This document shows, in pieces, positions 20,664-32,897 of a DNA stretch of 64,000 nt (position 1 is the stretch's first letter; each line of letters starts with the position of its first letter). A program made the position numbers and the translations under genes. The notes below the pieces were generated by a model. It did no database searches, was not told where the DNA came from, and saw nothing but the letters and a program-made list of their open reading frames with translations. The DNA is from Eutrema japonicum (taxonomy: Eukaryota; Streptophyta; Magnoliopsida; Brassicales; Brassicaceae): positions 43,802,274-43,866,273 of the forward strand of contig BSQW01000005.1 of NCBI GenBank assembly GCA_030161315.1. The letters are read 5' to 3'.

Positions 20664-20960
20664 TTAGGCCAGCTAATTCTGCAGTGGCTCGTGATACAAG
20701 GAACATTAAACCCGGTCTCATCCTCTTACCACCAGCACCAAAAATTTGCTCAGCTGCAGATATCAAAACCGGATTTTCTGCACGGACAATCTATAATAGA
20801 AGAGCATTTACATTAGAAGGATAACCCTCTTTTACGAGACCAGAAGGAAATGTTGCCGAGATCTAACCGAGAAAAGATTGTCGTTCAAGCTCTGCAGATC
20901 ATTAGCCACTATCTCAAACAGATTTTCCAAAGATATTGGCTTTCGTGACTCTTGCCTCAG
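20664..20960 (-). pseudogene. Captured solanesyl-diphosphate synthase exons
   Basis: Two minus-strand exons with an intervening intron: 20958-20871 (SRKPISLENLFEIVANDLQS, LNDNLFS, donor TCTCG|GTTAGA) and 20790-20664 (IVRAENPVLISAAEQIFGAG, GKRMRPGLMFLVSRATAELA). The GGKRMRPGL signature and wording match the N-terminal region of plant long-chain prenyl diphosphate synthases of the SPS1/SPS2 type, which make the solanesyl side chain of plastoquinone or ubiquinone. The catalytic DDxxD motifs are not included, so this is a fragment without activity. Confidence 0.8.
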
Positions 20961-21420
20961 ATTGAACATCACTGTTTTATCTTGACCAAGACCTACACAA
21001 TCATCATTATTCTCATCATAAGCATTACCCTCAGAGTTTCAAAAACTGAACTAAAGAATACACTCAAAAACAACGACTAGTCAAAGCCTTACCACTAGTA
21101 AGCAACGGAAATCGAAAAAGACAAGATATTTCAACCTCTCACCCATCGAATACCCTCTCAGCCTCTGCACGATCACCAATTTTCACCAAGGATGACAATA
21201 CGCATATGTAATTTCCATCGCCGATCGGATTTCCTTCGATTTTCCTCGATTTGGTCTGCATGAACTTCACCCTCTCGATTTTTCCTTCGCTCTCTCTCTA
21301 TTTCTCCGTCGACAGAACAACGATTTGGGGAGATGAAGCGAAATTGTTTTTGCCCAAAACCGAAACCAATGATATGAGGCCACGTGTGTTTAAGGAGCGG
21401 TTCTTAAACAAGATTTGTTA

Positions 21421-21644
21421 GAGCATGTTCAATGGGGGTTCTAAATAGAAGAGTTCTAAAAAATTATAATGATATATAATTGATAAATATTGGAGAGGTT
21501 CTAAAAAGAAGAGAGAAGGGTTCTAAAGTTAGAACTTTTAGATACAGATTCTAAAAATTAACATACAAAATGTTGGGGTTCTAAAAGGTGAGGTTCTAAA
21601 AATTTTAGATACCCATTTTTAGAACCTCACCATTGGACATGCTC
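21421..21644. mobile_element. MITE, 224 bp, TTA TSD
   Basis: Inverted ends GAGCATGTTCAATGGGGGTT and (complement of the right end) GAGCATGTCCAATGGTGAGG, flanked by TTA at 21418-21420 and 21645-21647. The interior is AT-rich with GGTTCTAAAA repeats and can fold on itself. Confidence 0.75.
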
Positions 21645-22410
21645 TTAGTTGTCTATTTTTTTCGCAATCTTTTGTATTTTTTTTTTGTGTGGAATACAAT
21701 TTGGCAGCAAATTATCTATGATTTTTTTTTTGTTATTATTCTGAGAAAAATGAAAGGTCATTAATTACCAAATAGCTCAATTTCCAAATGATTCAACAAT
21801 TTTTTATTTTGTATTTACGAGTCCAAAAATAAAAATTAAATAGTTTACAGCGAAGAAAACTAGTCGTTCTATGAATAATAAATATATATCGATATAATCT
21901 TAATTGTAAACTTTGTTATTATATAAATTTAGATTACCACATAACTAATTATTTTATTAAAATTAAATTTCATAAATTATATATTTATAAATTATAAAAT
22001 GGACTAACCCATCCTTTTAATCTGCCTCGAATCAAATTTGGATTAAAATCTTTTATGTTAGATACCAAAACAACCATATACAAACATATTTAATCTCTAT
22101 AATCATGGATTAATTTTATTATATTTTAAATAATTTAATCAAAAAAATAGAAATTAAATGTAATTTAAAATATTATAATTAATTAGAATATTCATATCTA
22201 ACAATAAATATATTATGTATATTATTTTTTATATGTTTGGTAACATGTATTTATAATCTTATACGTAGTTGAAATATCCATATAAATTATAATTTTATAC
22301 GTATTTAATTTTTGTTTGAACACAAAAAGTGTTTCTGTTTTCAGTAGTATAGATACATATATGAACATTCTCTCGTATCGTATCCGATGAAAAGACCGAT
22401 TTCAAAAGCG
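21645..22410. other. AT-rich intergenic DNA downstream of VIN3
   Basis: Very AT-rich sequence between the MITE and the VIN3 stop codon; the last part is the VIN3 3' UTR. No other feature is seen. Confidence 0.5.
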
Positions 22411-25293
22411 TTAATGCCAGAGCTTGAGGCAGATTCCAACAGGTTCAACACCAGTTGTTGACTTGAGGCTGATTTCAGCACCAGTTGTTGTTGTTGATGA
22501 TTTCTTTCTCAGTATGCATTCTGAGAATGTATCCACAAGCTGTTGTCCCAAAGAGGACGGATCCTCCATGAATGTTTCAACAAAAAGCTTCACAACTCTA
22601 ACTTCTCGGTGAGTAGCTCTTAAGCTATACCATGTCAAGAACCTTTCCCTAAAACTCTTGTCTATATGACCACCTTCCTCTAAACGTCTAATGGCCTTCA
22701 CGATATGACCCAAGTCTTTATCTCCCACTCCACTCCCTAAACTGCTCTCAGGTTTCTCCTTCACCGTTGCTGTTGTTGATTTGGATCTTTTACTCCCTCC
22801 TTGCTTGCCCTTCAAAGCATCTCTCATGCAGGGTGTTACAAGCAACTCACTGTTAACTTTCCTTTTTACGATCCTCTCGTCGTCGAGCTCAGATTCTACT
22901 TCTCCTGCACCACGGTTCTCAATTGCTTTGCAGAAGCTTTTACAGACATTGTTAGATTCATCTTCGGGCAAAGATGGATTACGGACATTGTTAGATTCAT
23001 CTTCGGGCAAAGATGGATTACTACAAACACCACTGCTAGAGTTTGTCAAAAAGCATTGCCGGTTCCCAGCTTCGTCCTTTGGCGTTGAGAACCGAATCTC
23101 AGACTCATCTAAATCACCTTCCTCGTTAAAGGCCACGACTCTGAGACAGAACTCGGTCTCAGGTTCAAGTCCTTGGATGGTAGACCTTTTCTGAGGTAGA
23201 TAAACAGCACAAATCGCCTGAGACGAGCACTCTCCCTCCTTGGTCTTTCGACAAAACAATCTGAAACCTGTGGTCTGGTTTTGCGAAGAAGAAGAAGAAG
23301 AAGGCGGCTCCTCTTCGGAGTCTATTCTCACTGTGACTGATCTTGCTTGAACCTCTTCTACTCTCACGCTCATCTTGTCACCTAACAGGAACTACAGTCA
23401 ACATCTTGGGACTTTAAAACAAAAGTAATTTGTGTGAATAGAAAAAAAACTAACCTCGTCGCGAAACAGGTTCTGATGATGGTGAGACCATTTTATCCAG
23501 AGCTTCCATCGCCAGAGAACACAGCTTCTGAGCCTGTGGTCCCGAAGAAAGTCTATTGACGATACCTCGAGCCATCTTCATCGCCCAACCCGATAACGGA
23601 CCCACATCACCCTCGAGCTTCTTCACCGCCTCATCCATGAGTTCCAACAGTTTCCGATACCTCTTTGTACCTCTCAACAGCTTCTGTCCTAAAGAAACAC
23701 GGTAACAAAGTACATCCACACGCCGAGTCTTTTTCGCCACCTTCACTTGTTTCCTCCAGCATCTGTAAAGTATATTATTACATTACATTCTCCAAATAAT
23801 TGTTGATTGTAATATATCCATTGATTCATATCGATAATTAAAAACTTACCCGAGCAAGTCACTATCTTTGCCGCAAAACACGCAATAAAACCTACCATCA
23901 AGACTTCCAATCCCATACCTCTCTTGCTTCAAAGCACATTCCAAATGTAAAGACAATCCACAAGCCTCACAAGTAAGCCATAGACTCGGATCCTTCTTAT
24001 CATCAAACTTATGGCAAATGCAGCAACAACATCTTCTACAAAAGGTGTCTTCTGTTCCGAGCGCAGCTCTGCATGCTAAATTATCGCAGCCAATGATGTA
24101 ACTGGTCGTCTTCTGTTTCTTCCTCGAGTTTCTACGGTCAAAGCAAGAGGTCTCTCCGAGAGGACGAGACACAAGATTCAGTAGATTTTCTATGAGCTTT
24201 GGTTTGTTCAAACCAGTGTACTTCCTCTCTTTCCCCATCTCTGCACATATGATCTTCATTATCTCATTTCGGCTCCAAGAGTTTAAAAGCTCCGAAGCTT
24301 CTTCTGGCTGCTTCGACAACGCGTGTATCAGTTCTCTCTTTTCACTTACATTGAAACCGTTCCGTTTCGGAAACTCAGTGCATTCAACGCCTGCGAAAAA
24401 CAAAGGACGATCCTTTAACCCTAAAACCTCCTGAAGATGAACGTATCCCCTGACGATGAGTGTATCGCCCGGAGCAAAAGTCTAAACGAATGAGGAAGAA
24501 GAAGAAAAAAAGGGAAAAAATCATTCAAAGTTTCAAACTTTATCAACGAAAACAATGCATCTCAACAACCCAGAACCAAAATTTCCACAATGACGAGGAA
24601 TCCAAAGGCGTTATGTTCATATTCTAAAGAAACAGTTCCGACGAATAAAAACGATGTCGTGTTAACGACCTAATAAAGCATCGAATAAAGGACGCATGAA
24701 ACAAACAGTGAAGAAGACGTTCACGTAGACAAGAAGATGAATATCGTACCTTGAAATGAAGAAGATGAAATCGTACCTTGAAATGAAGAATAATCTACGT
24801 TTTCTGGACCCACATTACTATCATAACGCCAGATCTTTGAGAGCTGCAGATCAGACAGATCTCACACAAACAAGGATAAAACAAAAGTTAAAAAAACGTA
24901 AAGTTATCAAGAAATATAAACAAAAAAACAACGATCTGAGATGAAAAAAAAATAATAATACAGACAGGAATGGATAAAAAAAAATGTTACATCGAAAAAA
25001 GACAAATCTTTAAACAACCAAAGAGAAAACCCATGATGAAGCTAGACGGAGATGCGAGGAGGTCAAGCTCTATATATATATATATGAGCGATGATGATAC
25101 AAGAAAAAAAACATGGAGAATCTTGTTGAATTACAAATAATAAATACCCAGAGAATAAATAAAAAATATATGTAAATAAAATGAGGATTGGGTTCGTTAT
25201 GAAAGCTAGTTTCAACCGCATAAACAAAGAAAAATATATTGACCGAAGCAGCTTACTAGATAAAAGAACAAAAATTACCGAAGAAGCTTGCAT
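22411..25293 (-). CDS. VIN3: VERNALIZATION INSENSITIVE 3, five exons
   Basis: Minus-strand exons 25293-25279, 24843-24777, 24390-23850, 23762-23455 and 23381-22411 give 633 codons with consistent phase. Start MQASS-LSKIWRY matches the N-terminus of Arabidopsis VIN3 and the end is GICLKLWH. PHD finger at about 129-200 (Cys/His ladder from CDNLACR to FYCVFC), fibronectin III domain at about 314-412, VIN3-interacting domain (VID) at about 531-601 (GHIVKAIRRLEEGGHIDKS). VIN3 is induced by prolonged cold and joins PRC2 to nucleate H3K27me3 on FLC during vernalization. A 39-bp in-frame duplication repeats NPSLPEDESNNV at residues about 432-456, in the disordered linker before the VID. No disabling change is visible. 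Confidence 0.95.
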
Positions 25294-25505
25294 TTTTTTG
25301 TTCTTCTTCTTTCTCTGGTTTTTCTTTTTCTTTTCTTGCTAGAATATTTCTCTGGGATCTCCTCCGTTGGTTCTTATGACCTCCTTATCTTTTTCTAGAT
25401 GTTTCTAACACAAACCCTCTTGATGAATCTTCTGCTCTAAAACCTTTTTTTTGTTTGTCAGTTCTCTAGTATTTATTATTTAAATATTTACAGCAAAAAA
25501 GTTGT

Positions 25506-25520
25506 AAATATCTTCACGTG
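25506..25520 (-). promoter_or_regulatory. Evening-element-like and G-box pair upstream of VIN3
   Basis: AAATATCT (25506-25513) and CACGTG (25515-25520) lie one base apart about 215-225 bp upstream of the VIN3 start codon. In A. thaliana a cold-responsive VIN3 promoter segment with a G-box and an evening element is reported to be bound by CCA1/LHY. The two sites here are the likely counterpart. Confidence 0.6.
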
Positions 25521-26140
25521 CTTTCGAAGATATTATATATACACAAATGCTTTGATTTGACTGGTAGCCAATGCTGGACTTGGGACGATATATGTGTTAT
25601 ATTAATATCCCAAGATATTTAAGTACAACAATCCATGAAATAAAATAATCGATTACACCTGTAGAACAACCAGTTGAGATCCAAATAACATTAAACATTT
25701 AGTTAGTAAATATTTATATTTATGTCATGATGTGTTTTTTTTTTTTTTTTTTTGCTAAAATGTAATGAGCTGTTTAGCACCACTTTTGTAAATACATAAA
25801 TTATTAATGTTATCAATATAAATTATACATAAATAAATGAGTTAAACCTACGTTCTGAAGTTTCTGTCATTAATCAAATATAAATATAGAAATTATTTTG
25901 GTACATATTTCAATAGATATCCAAGTTTCTGTCATTAATCAAATATAAACCAAAACAAAACCACATAATTCATATAGTGTAATTTTCATTTAAACCTTCT
26001 TAGAAAATCTTTTTTTTTTTAAACGCTTATCTCTACCGACATCATCGCAGATCAATTATCTAGTTGTACTTCAAATGATCAACAGTTAAACGTAAAATAA
26101 AAAACTTATCAATGGTCACATGGAAATGAGAAGTCCTTTT
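25521..26140. other. VIN3 upstream intergenic DNA
   Basis: AT-rich sequence with a T15 tract near 25738-25754. A segment at about 26020-26145 recurs at 27460-27560. No gene. Confidence 0.4.
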
Positions 26141-27330
26141 GAGCATCTTTAATAGGGATGTTTCGACGAGACACTTACAATTAAAAAAAAAAAAAAAAAG
26201 AGAAAAGACGGAATGAGATGAGATCATATTTCAACAAAAAAAATTTTCATAATTTTATAAAATTTAATCTTATAATTAATGTTAAATTAAAAAATAAAAT
26301 TGAACAAATCATAAAATGACACGTATGAAAAGAGTGTTTCAACATTGGTGAGACACCTATAGAAAAGTGTCGCAAATGAAACACTCTTTACACTTTCTCT
26401 CATCAATGAGACACCCATTGCTTAGAACATCTACATTGGTAAGACACCTTTGAGAAGGGTGTTTCACCCCAAAAAATAATTATATCTTTTGTTTTTTAAA
26501 TTAAATAATTAAATTAAAAAAAAAAAATTAGACCTATCACAATGCAACACTTCGATTTGGGTGTCTCAATTTTTTTTGTTTGGAATGTCATGTCTCTCTC
26601 TCTTCTTTTTGTCTCCTTTTCTCTTTTTTGTTTTTTTTTTAATAGAGGGATATCTCTTTAAGACACTACATTATAGAGCATCAACATTGGTGAGACACCC
26701 TAAAATGTGTCTCATCCAAAAAAAAAAATATTTGTTTAGTTAGATAATTAAATTGAAAAGAAAAAAATTTGAACAATAAAAACATGACACATATAAGAAA
26801 AATGTCTCAATTTTTTGACGGCTCAAATGAGACACCCATCTCAACCTTTCTCCTCTTTTTTTAATTTTTTCCAATTTTTTATTGTTAGACACCCTAATTT
26901 TTTGGGTGAGACACCCATCACTATGGGTGCTCTAAGAGCATCTACATCAGTGGGTGTCTCACAAAATAATGCAGAGTATCTCAGAATAAAAAAATAAAAA
27001 AATTGAAAAACAAGAAAAAGAGAAGGAGAGAGAGAGACGGTCTCTCAAATGAGACACCTTCCTTCGCGCTGACGCCGCAAGGGTATTGATCTTTTTTTTT
27101 GAGACACTCTATTGGATGTCTACCGCTGCAGATGCTATAAGTGTCTCAATTGAGACACTTAACAAAAATTTTTTTTGACACTGTATCATATGTGTCATTT
27201 TTTTATTAATCCAATTTTATCTTCTAATTTAAAATTTAATGAAATTATACTAAAAACAAAATAAATAAGATACCTTTAAAAATGTCTCACCAATACATGT
27301 GCTTTTAGATTTTTCTTTCTCAAAAATAAA
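26141..27330. repeat. Cluster of nested GAGACACC-type MITEs
   Basis: At least three or four small elements with ends of the type GAGCATCTACATTGGTGAGACACC-like wording (for example near 26425, 26672, 26935) and interior GTGTCTCA/TGAGACAC words in both orientations. They are inserted next to and into one another, so single boundaries are unclear. The element at 61011-61208 belongs to the same broad group. Confidence 0.6.
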
Positions 27331-27620
27331 ATAAAATGAGAAGTCCCGTTAGAAATCTAAAACAAAAAAAAAACAATTCCACGAACAAAGAAGGAGAATT
27401 TGTATGTATTATGTATATTTTTGTATGTATAGACGGAGATTCGTTTAAAAAAAAAAACTCTCATCTCTACCGACATAGCAAATCAATCATCTGTACATAA
27501 AATGACCAACCATTAAACGTAAAATGAGAACTTATTAATGGTCACATAAAAATGAGAAGTCCCGTTAGAAAACTAAAAGAAGAAAAAACAATTCCACGAA
27601 CAAAAAAGGAGAATTTGTGT
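27331..27620. repeat. Duplicated intergenic segment
   Basis: The phrase AAAATGAGAAGTCCCGTTAG followed by CAATTCCACGAACAAA-AAGGAGAATTTGT occurs at 27336-27405 and again at 27550-27620. The block CATCTCTACCGACAT...AATGGTCACAT at 27460-27550 also occurs at 26030-26130. This is a local tandem duplication later split by the MITE cluster. Confidence 0.6.
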
Positions 27621-27964
27621 TTCATGAACCAACACACTGCAAACGATTTACCATTTTTTTTTTTATCAAAGTACTGCGAACGATTTACTTACATAATCTA
27701 TTGCGTTAGTTCATCTTTAAAATTTCTTCACTATATATTTCTTTCATTCTACAAATACTTTAACAGTTCACAATTTATCTATATATTAATACAAATAATA
27801 ATATATTTGTTTCATAGATTTTTCATCTTTTTGGAAAAACTATTCATCCATACATGAAAGAACGCTTTAAGAGCCTAGAAAACATGATTATGGAGTGTTT
27901 TCCGATGGCTCTCCAACCAATAAAGAGAAAAGAGAAAGTTGGAAAACATGTTAAAATAATTAAG

Positions 27965-29139
27965 TGATTTTTGATCTGAAGAAAGATTGGATCCACAAAG
28001 TATCAGGAGTTTGTGAAGTGATTTCCAGTGATGGAGAATGGAGAAGGTGAAGGATTTAGGGTGATTCCGGCCAAGAAGCGTGTTCGGAGATTGCCAAAGA
28101 AACCGGGAAAAAATTCGTGTTTAGAGAGAAAAAATAATATTTGAGTGTGTAGTGGAAAATTAGGGTTCAAAAGGTTTGTACCCTAACTTCAGAGAGTATA
28201 AAGGCATTTATAGAGATTACATGATCCGTATCGTATACTGAATCATATTCCCGGGCATTGGGTCGAATTATGGATCCTATGAGCTAGAGTCTAGTACGAC
28301 ATGATTAAATACTCTTATGCGTCTCATCCTGCCATCAAACGGCTCTATCCCATGTTGAATCATTCGTACTATGTTTCAGCGGCTTTGGCGTTGGTCGGTC
28401 TACACGCCCCATGTTGAACACGCCTCTAGGCGCCTTGTCAAGTCGCTTTCATCCGTCTATGTGTGCATGAAACCGTGTAGTATGAATCTTTATTTAGTCT
28501 TAGGCACGAGTATTTCGAAATACGAAGTGTTGTTTATGGAGGGAAAGTAAAGTTATCCATGCGCATAGTATTATTCTTTACCTTCCCCGATAACCTTGTG
28601 AGGGGTATCGTTTGTTCTTACCTCTCCGGGTAGCTTAACCCAGGTATTCTGGATCTTATCTTCCTGGGCATTACTGCCCGGTTTATGTTGGTGTAGTCGG
28701 GGTGTCTACATGTCCCTGCATGGGTTACTCCTCTCCTTACTTCCCACTTCCGGATAGTCGAGAACGGTTTTGGGAAAGAGTAACTCCTCATATCATCGGG
28801 ATCATTCATTTCCTTACTTCCCATCGTGTTTAAACGTCTCTGTTTACTCCGCTTGATTCGCCATGAATGGTCTTTAAGTCTAAGGCTCCGGTCATCATGT
28901 TTAGGCAGCTTAACTTACCGGTTTGAACGAGTCTTTAGTCTCGGCGAGGTTGACTAACGATTATGCATTTAATCCCCTTTGACCATATATGTTCACTCTG
29001 ATGAGCCTTTTAGCTCGGTCTGTCACCTCGTTACACATTTGATCTTGTTTAGCTTCTTTGATTTCACCATACATTTTTACCATAGGATTATTGAGTCGAA
29101 TTTATTGGACCGAGATTTTAACCCCCAATTAATATCCCA
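27965..29139 (-). mobile_element. Solo LTR of a retrotransposon (about 1.18 kb)
   Basis: Read on the minus strand, it starts TGGGATATTAATTGGGGGTT, has a TATA-like CTCTATAAATGCC near 28215 followed by a leader-like CT-rich stretch with AAACCCTAATTTTCC, and ends AAAAATCA. TG...CA termini are flanked by TTAAG (27960-27964) and TTAAT (29140-29144), a 4/5 match to a 5-bp duplication. No internal gag-pol sequence is present on either side. Confidence 0.5.
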
Positions 29140-29475
29140 TTAATTAAATGGTACTGACTTAAATCAAAATTTATTAGTGGGTTGGTAAGAAGTAAATTAG
29201 ATATTTGGTTTGAAAATTTATATTGGAAATACGAAAGGAAAAAAAAATTAAAACAAAACAAAATAAAATACTTTACAAAGATTTTTTTTTATTTTTTTTG
29301 GGTAGATCAGGGGAGTGCATATTTAGATCTACGAAAATACAAGATCAAGCAGTATTGTTACGAACTTGAATTTATTTTTTATTTTTTTAAAAGGCAGTAT
29401 TGTTTTTTTAGGTGACTAAAATGGCAGTATTGTAAAGAACAAACAAAAACCTTATTCATTTCCGTTACATACTTA

Positions 29476-29900
29476 GACCATCTTCAATGGTGAACACCAT
29501 CATGGTTTTTATTAATTTTTTAATCATAAATTTTGATTATTTAAAAATTTAGAACCCCATAAGTTTTTGTGAACCTAATTAAGAGTTTAAAATAAAAAGT
29601 ATAATATGTAAAAAAAAGTTTATAATTTTAAAGTTAAAGTTAACAAAATTTTTTTTTTTTTAAAGTTAAGACTTTTTTTTTAATTTAAAATTAAGAAAAA
29701 GTATAAAAACAAATCAGGCAAAAAAAAAATCCAGCGAATTAAGGGTTGACACGTGGCTAAGAACAGTGTAAAAACCCCCTTAAGAACCAGTTTTTAAAAC
29801 TCTTGTTTAAGAACCGGTTCTTACACTGTTCATAATTTTTTTTTTTTTTTTGGTTAAGAACCCCATCATTGTTCCTAAGGGTCTCCCATTGGAGATGCTC
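29476..29900. mobile_element. MITE, 425 bp, TTA TSD
   Basis: Starts GACCATCTTCAATGGTGAAC after TTA (29473-29475) and ends CCCATTGGAGATGCTC before TTA (29901-29903). The first 110 bp match the gene-capturing element at 19951. The right part has TTAAGAACCGGTTCTTA words. Confidence 0.75.
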
Positions 29901-29929
29901 TTACATGCTAAGAGCATCTCCAAAAGACA

Positions 29930-30141
29930 CAGGGCCGGCTCAGATACGGGGCGAACAGTGCGACCGTCCCATGATCTACATGATTTTTTTTGTTTTTAAC
30001 ACTAAAAAGGGACTCCGATTTTGTAAAAAAAAATATATATATATTTTGTTACTAAAAATGGCCCAATTTTGTTTTTTATTAGCTTTAGGGCCTGCAATAT
30101 TTTTTTGTCCCAAGACGCCCAACAATCTTGAGCCGGGGCTG
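29930..30141. mobile_element. hAT-type MITE, CAGGGCCGGCTC ends
   Basis: Ends CAGGGCCGGCTCA and (complement of right end) CAGCCCCGGCTCA. The flanking octamers AAAAGACA and TAAAGGCA match at six of eight places. A related palindromic element is at about 41765-41970. Confidence 0.6.
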
Positions 30142-30318
30142 TAAAGGCACTCTATATATTTATTTTTGAAGTATATTGTATTCTAAAACACACTTCAATA
30201 CTTTAAATTTGAAGGTTCATATTAGTTTTTTTTTAATTTTGGTCCCTATAGTTATATACTTTCATAAACAATTCAATTAATTTTTGTTTATCACTTTAAT
30301 CCACATATATAGTTTTAG

Positions 30319-30352
<34 letters not shown>

Positions 30353-31885
30353 CTTTTTTTTTCAACTTTCCATTTCATTAAATCAAGTAGAGCCGATGAG
30401 GTAAAAATACATCACCAACCGGATCTAACTTATATGGTAATTGGGCCACAAAGGCCGACCCAGTAGTCAATCTCTTACATAAGAAAAATATCTTACCTAA
30501 GTGAGATACCGTCTTTAGGGGCCCATCGCGAAGGGAGAATCCCAACACGAGGGAGGGTGGATTCGAATCTCCACTCTGATGGCAAAGCAGCAAAGGATGG
30601 ATGGTCACCATACTCCTTCCCGAAATTATTCCGCTGATACGAGGACCCCGAGGCAATTACGCCGTCCCGAGCCGTCTTAAAAACCTGAAAATAAACAACA
30701 GACACCTAATCGGGCTAGTAGGAAGGAGCTCCGTCGGACCGGTTAACTCCGCCGGAGCCGGAGATTTCGTCCAGCTACAAAGTCCCACAACGGATAGTGA
30801 TGAGAGGCCGTTGAATACGAAGGAACGCCGCTAATAGAAACCTCCGTTTCATAGATCTGCCGTCTTCTGACTTCACATTTACAACAGACGGTTCGATCTG
30901 ACGATCTTCAGATCTACAACCTCACGAAAATCACCACCACGGACCGCCGAAACTAAAAGAGAAAAACCGGTTTGGAAACTAAAACCAGACTTCAAGAAGG
31001 AGGCGGCATAAAACGAAGCTGCACCGGATCCGGAGATCGGTTCAAAACTAGAGCCCAAGAGAGATCCTAGCAACCGAATCGGAAAGAAATCCAAAGCTAC
31101 CAAAGACTACGCCGACTCACGCCTGACCGCACTGCTCCGTCGAAGCTGACGGCAACCAGACCACCCTCGCTGCAGAAAACGGAACCGACACACAAAAGAC
31201 TCCCGTCCCCTGACAAAACCAAAGCAAGCCGGAAAGACAAGGAGACAGCGCCGCGGACGGTGGAACAGGACCACCACCGCCCCACCAGAGACCGCAAGGC
31301 AGCAAAGAAAGCGAAAGGGAGCAGCATCCTCACCTCTTACACGAAGAGCACGCCGGAGGGGGGATATAGATTTTTGGAGAGGAGGACAAACACCGGGAAG
31401 TCACCGCCGACACAAAGCTCCGCCGTCCCCAAGCAGAACAATTCACGGGAGGAAACCAAACAAACCGGTGAGAGACTCATCCGCAAACTCAACCACCGTC
31501 GAGGCTCACCAGTAAATCAGATCCGGAAATTCCCCAAAAGCCCCCATTGCCACAGTGAGAGAGAACCATGCGGAGAACACCAATGCCGATTCACGACCAC
31601 CCAGAGCCGGAGTTGGAGTCACCACCTGAACCATTCACCCCCTCACTACTCCGCCGGAGAAGACAGGTCTCGCCACCGAAGAGAAGCCGAAGAAGAACCC
31701 TCACTGGCAACAACAAAAACCACGGCCAAAAAGGCCGGAAAGACTATTAAACGAAAGAAAAGAAGCAGGGTCCCTTCTCCAGCGCCGGAGCGCCACACCA
31801 CACGCCGGAGAAGGATATCGGAAAAGATTTTTTGTTGACGGTGCTAGGTTTAAGTTTTGAGAGGAGAGAGGCCTCTCAAAGGCGT
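30353..31885 (-). mobile_element. Poly(A) retroposon (non-coding, about 1.5 kb)
   Basis: On the minus strand the element ends TTTAATGAAATGGAAAGTTG followed by a poly(A) tract, and both flanks carry the same (AT)n-CTTT sequence, which fits a target-site duplication at an AT microsatellite. It is GC-richer than its surroundings. Open frames inside are Arg/Pro/Ser-rich and do not look coding. The layout (short, poly(A), no reverse transcriptase) fits a non-autonomous LINE-mobilised or Sadhu-like retroposon. A 5'-truncated second copy is at 43645-44068. Confidence 0.6.
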
Positions 31886-32897
31886 TATATATATATATAT
31901 ATATATCTTTATACGTTTAATTTTTGTATAAAAATAAATAAACACCTTAAATAAAAATATTAATTTAGAAGAAATATTACATATCATTCAAAATAAATAT
32001 TATACAACAACAATATTACATTAAAAAAAATTCATACAATATAAAATAAAAAAAGAAAGTAAAATTACATGAACACACATATATTACACAAAAAGTACAA
32101 TAATATTAGTATTCTGGTAGATTTTATCCCGAACCTCCAAGATCACCAAAGTATTGTACATAGTAATTTGGTGTAACCTAATGTTAACATTCGTTCTTGT
32201 TTTTGTGCTCAAATTTCGTTCGTTGTGGCTCAAATTTCAAAGCCTTTTACTTTCATTATCTGGATGGTTTATGCCTCAGGCTCAGCAGAGTAATTGATTT
32301 CGAAGACGAGATTTGGAACGTAGAAAGATCTCTCGAGCAATTTCTTTGAGATTTGGAACGTAGAAAGATCCCGTGAGCAATTTATTTTCCGATCACGTTG
32401 CGACATATATAAATAACAAGCTTTACTTCATACATGCAAAACAAAAATAATCTGTCCCGTAAATATTGCATTCTGATAGACAATAATAATAATAGTAATA
32501 ATACTAATAATAATAATAATAACAACAACAAAATAGGACGAGACCATGCCATGCAGACAATATCTAAATTACCGAAGATGGTTTATTGTTTCATTTATTC
32601 ACATATCGTTCCATCTTCAATCATTCATATTGTCCACACAAAAAAAAAATTGCAAAAGAAAGAGTAGATAAAAGTTCTGAAAAGAGGAAAATGAGCCCAT
32701 AAGGCCATTAACACGAAGAGTTAGTACCATCAGATCCCGCTAAATTCTTGGTCAGTAGACAAACATAAAAGTGAAAAACTTGAAATAATTTTCAAAAGAA
32801 CTACTTAAACAATACTCCATTAAAGAAATTATAAAATTTCAACCATCGCATATTTTTCCTACATCTTTTTTGTTCTCACTAAGATAAGTTTGGGAGC
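31886..32897. other. AIL5 downstream region
   Basis: AT-rich intergenic DNA with AAT/AAC microsatellite at about 32482-32531 and a 36-bp direct repeat (GAGATTTGGAACGTAGAAAG) near 32305 and 32348. The right end is the AIL5 3' UTR. Confidence 0.5.

Larger units (their letters stand above)
19951..21417 (-). mobile_element. Gene-capturing MITE (TTA-flanked) carrying host exons
   Basis: The left end GACCATCTCCATCAGTGAAC, preceded by TTA, and the next 110 bp match the MITE at 29476-29900. The right end is cut by another MITE. The interior is unlike the other family member and holds minus-strand exons with intact splice borders from solanesyl-diphosphate synthase, plus an exon of another gene. Presence of introns means capture at DNA level. 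TTA duplication suggests a PIF/Harbinger-type mechanism. The coordinates of the right end are uncertain. Confidence 0.65.

Noticed and set aside
31097..31838. Open frames in the GC-rich part of the retroposon
   Set aside because: Arg/Pro/Ser-rich in all frames, no domain, and frames differ from the truncated second copy.
32482..32531. Short regular AAT/AAC repeats as a possible array
   Set aside because: Simple microsatellite; no spacers, no CRISPR-like structure, and the DNA is plant nuclear.
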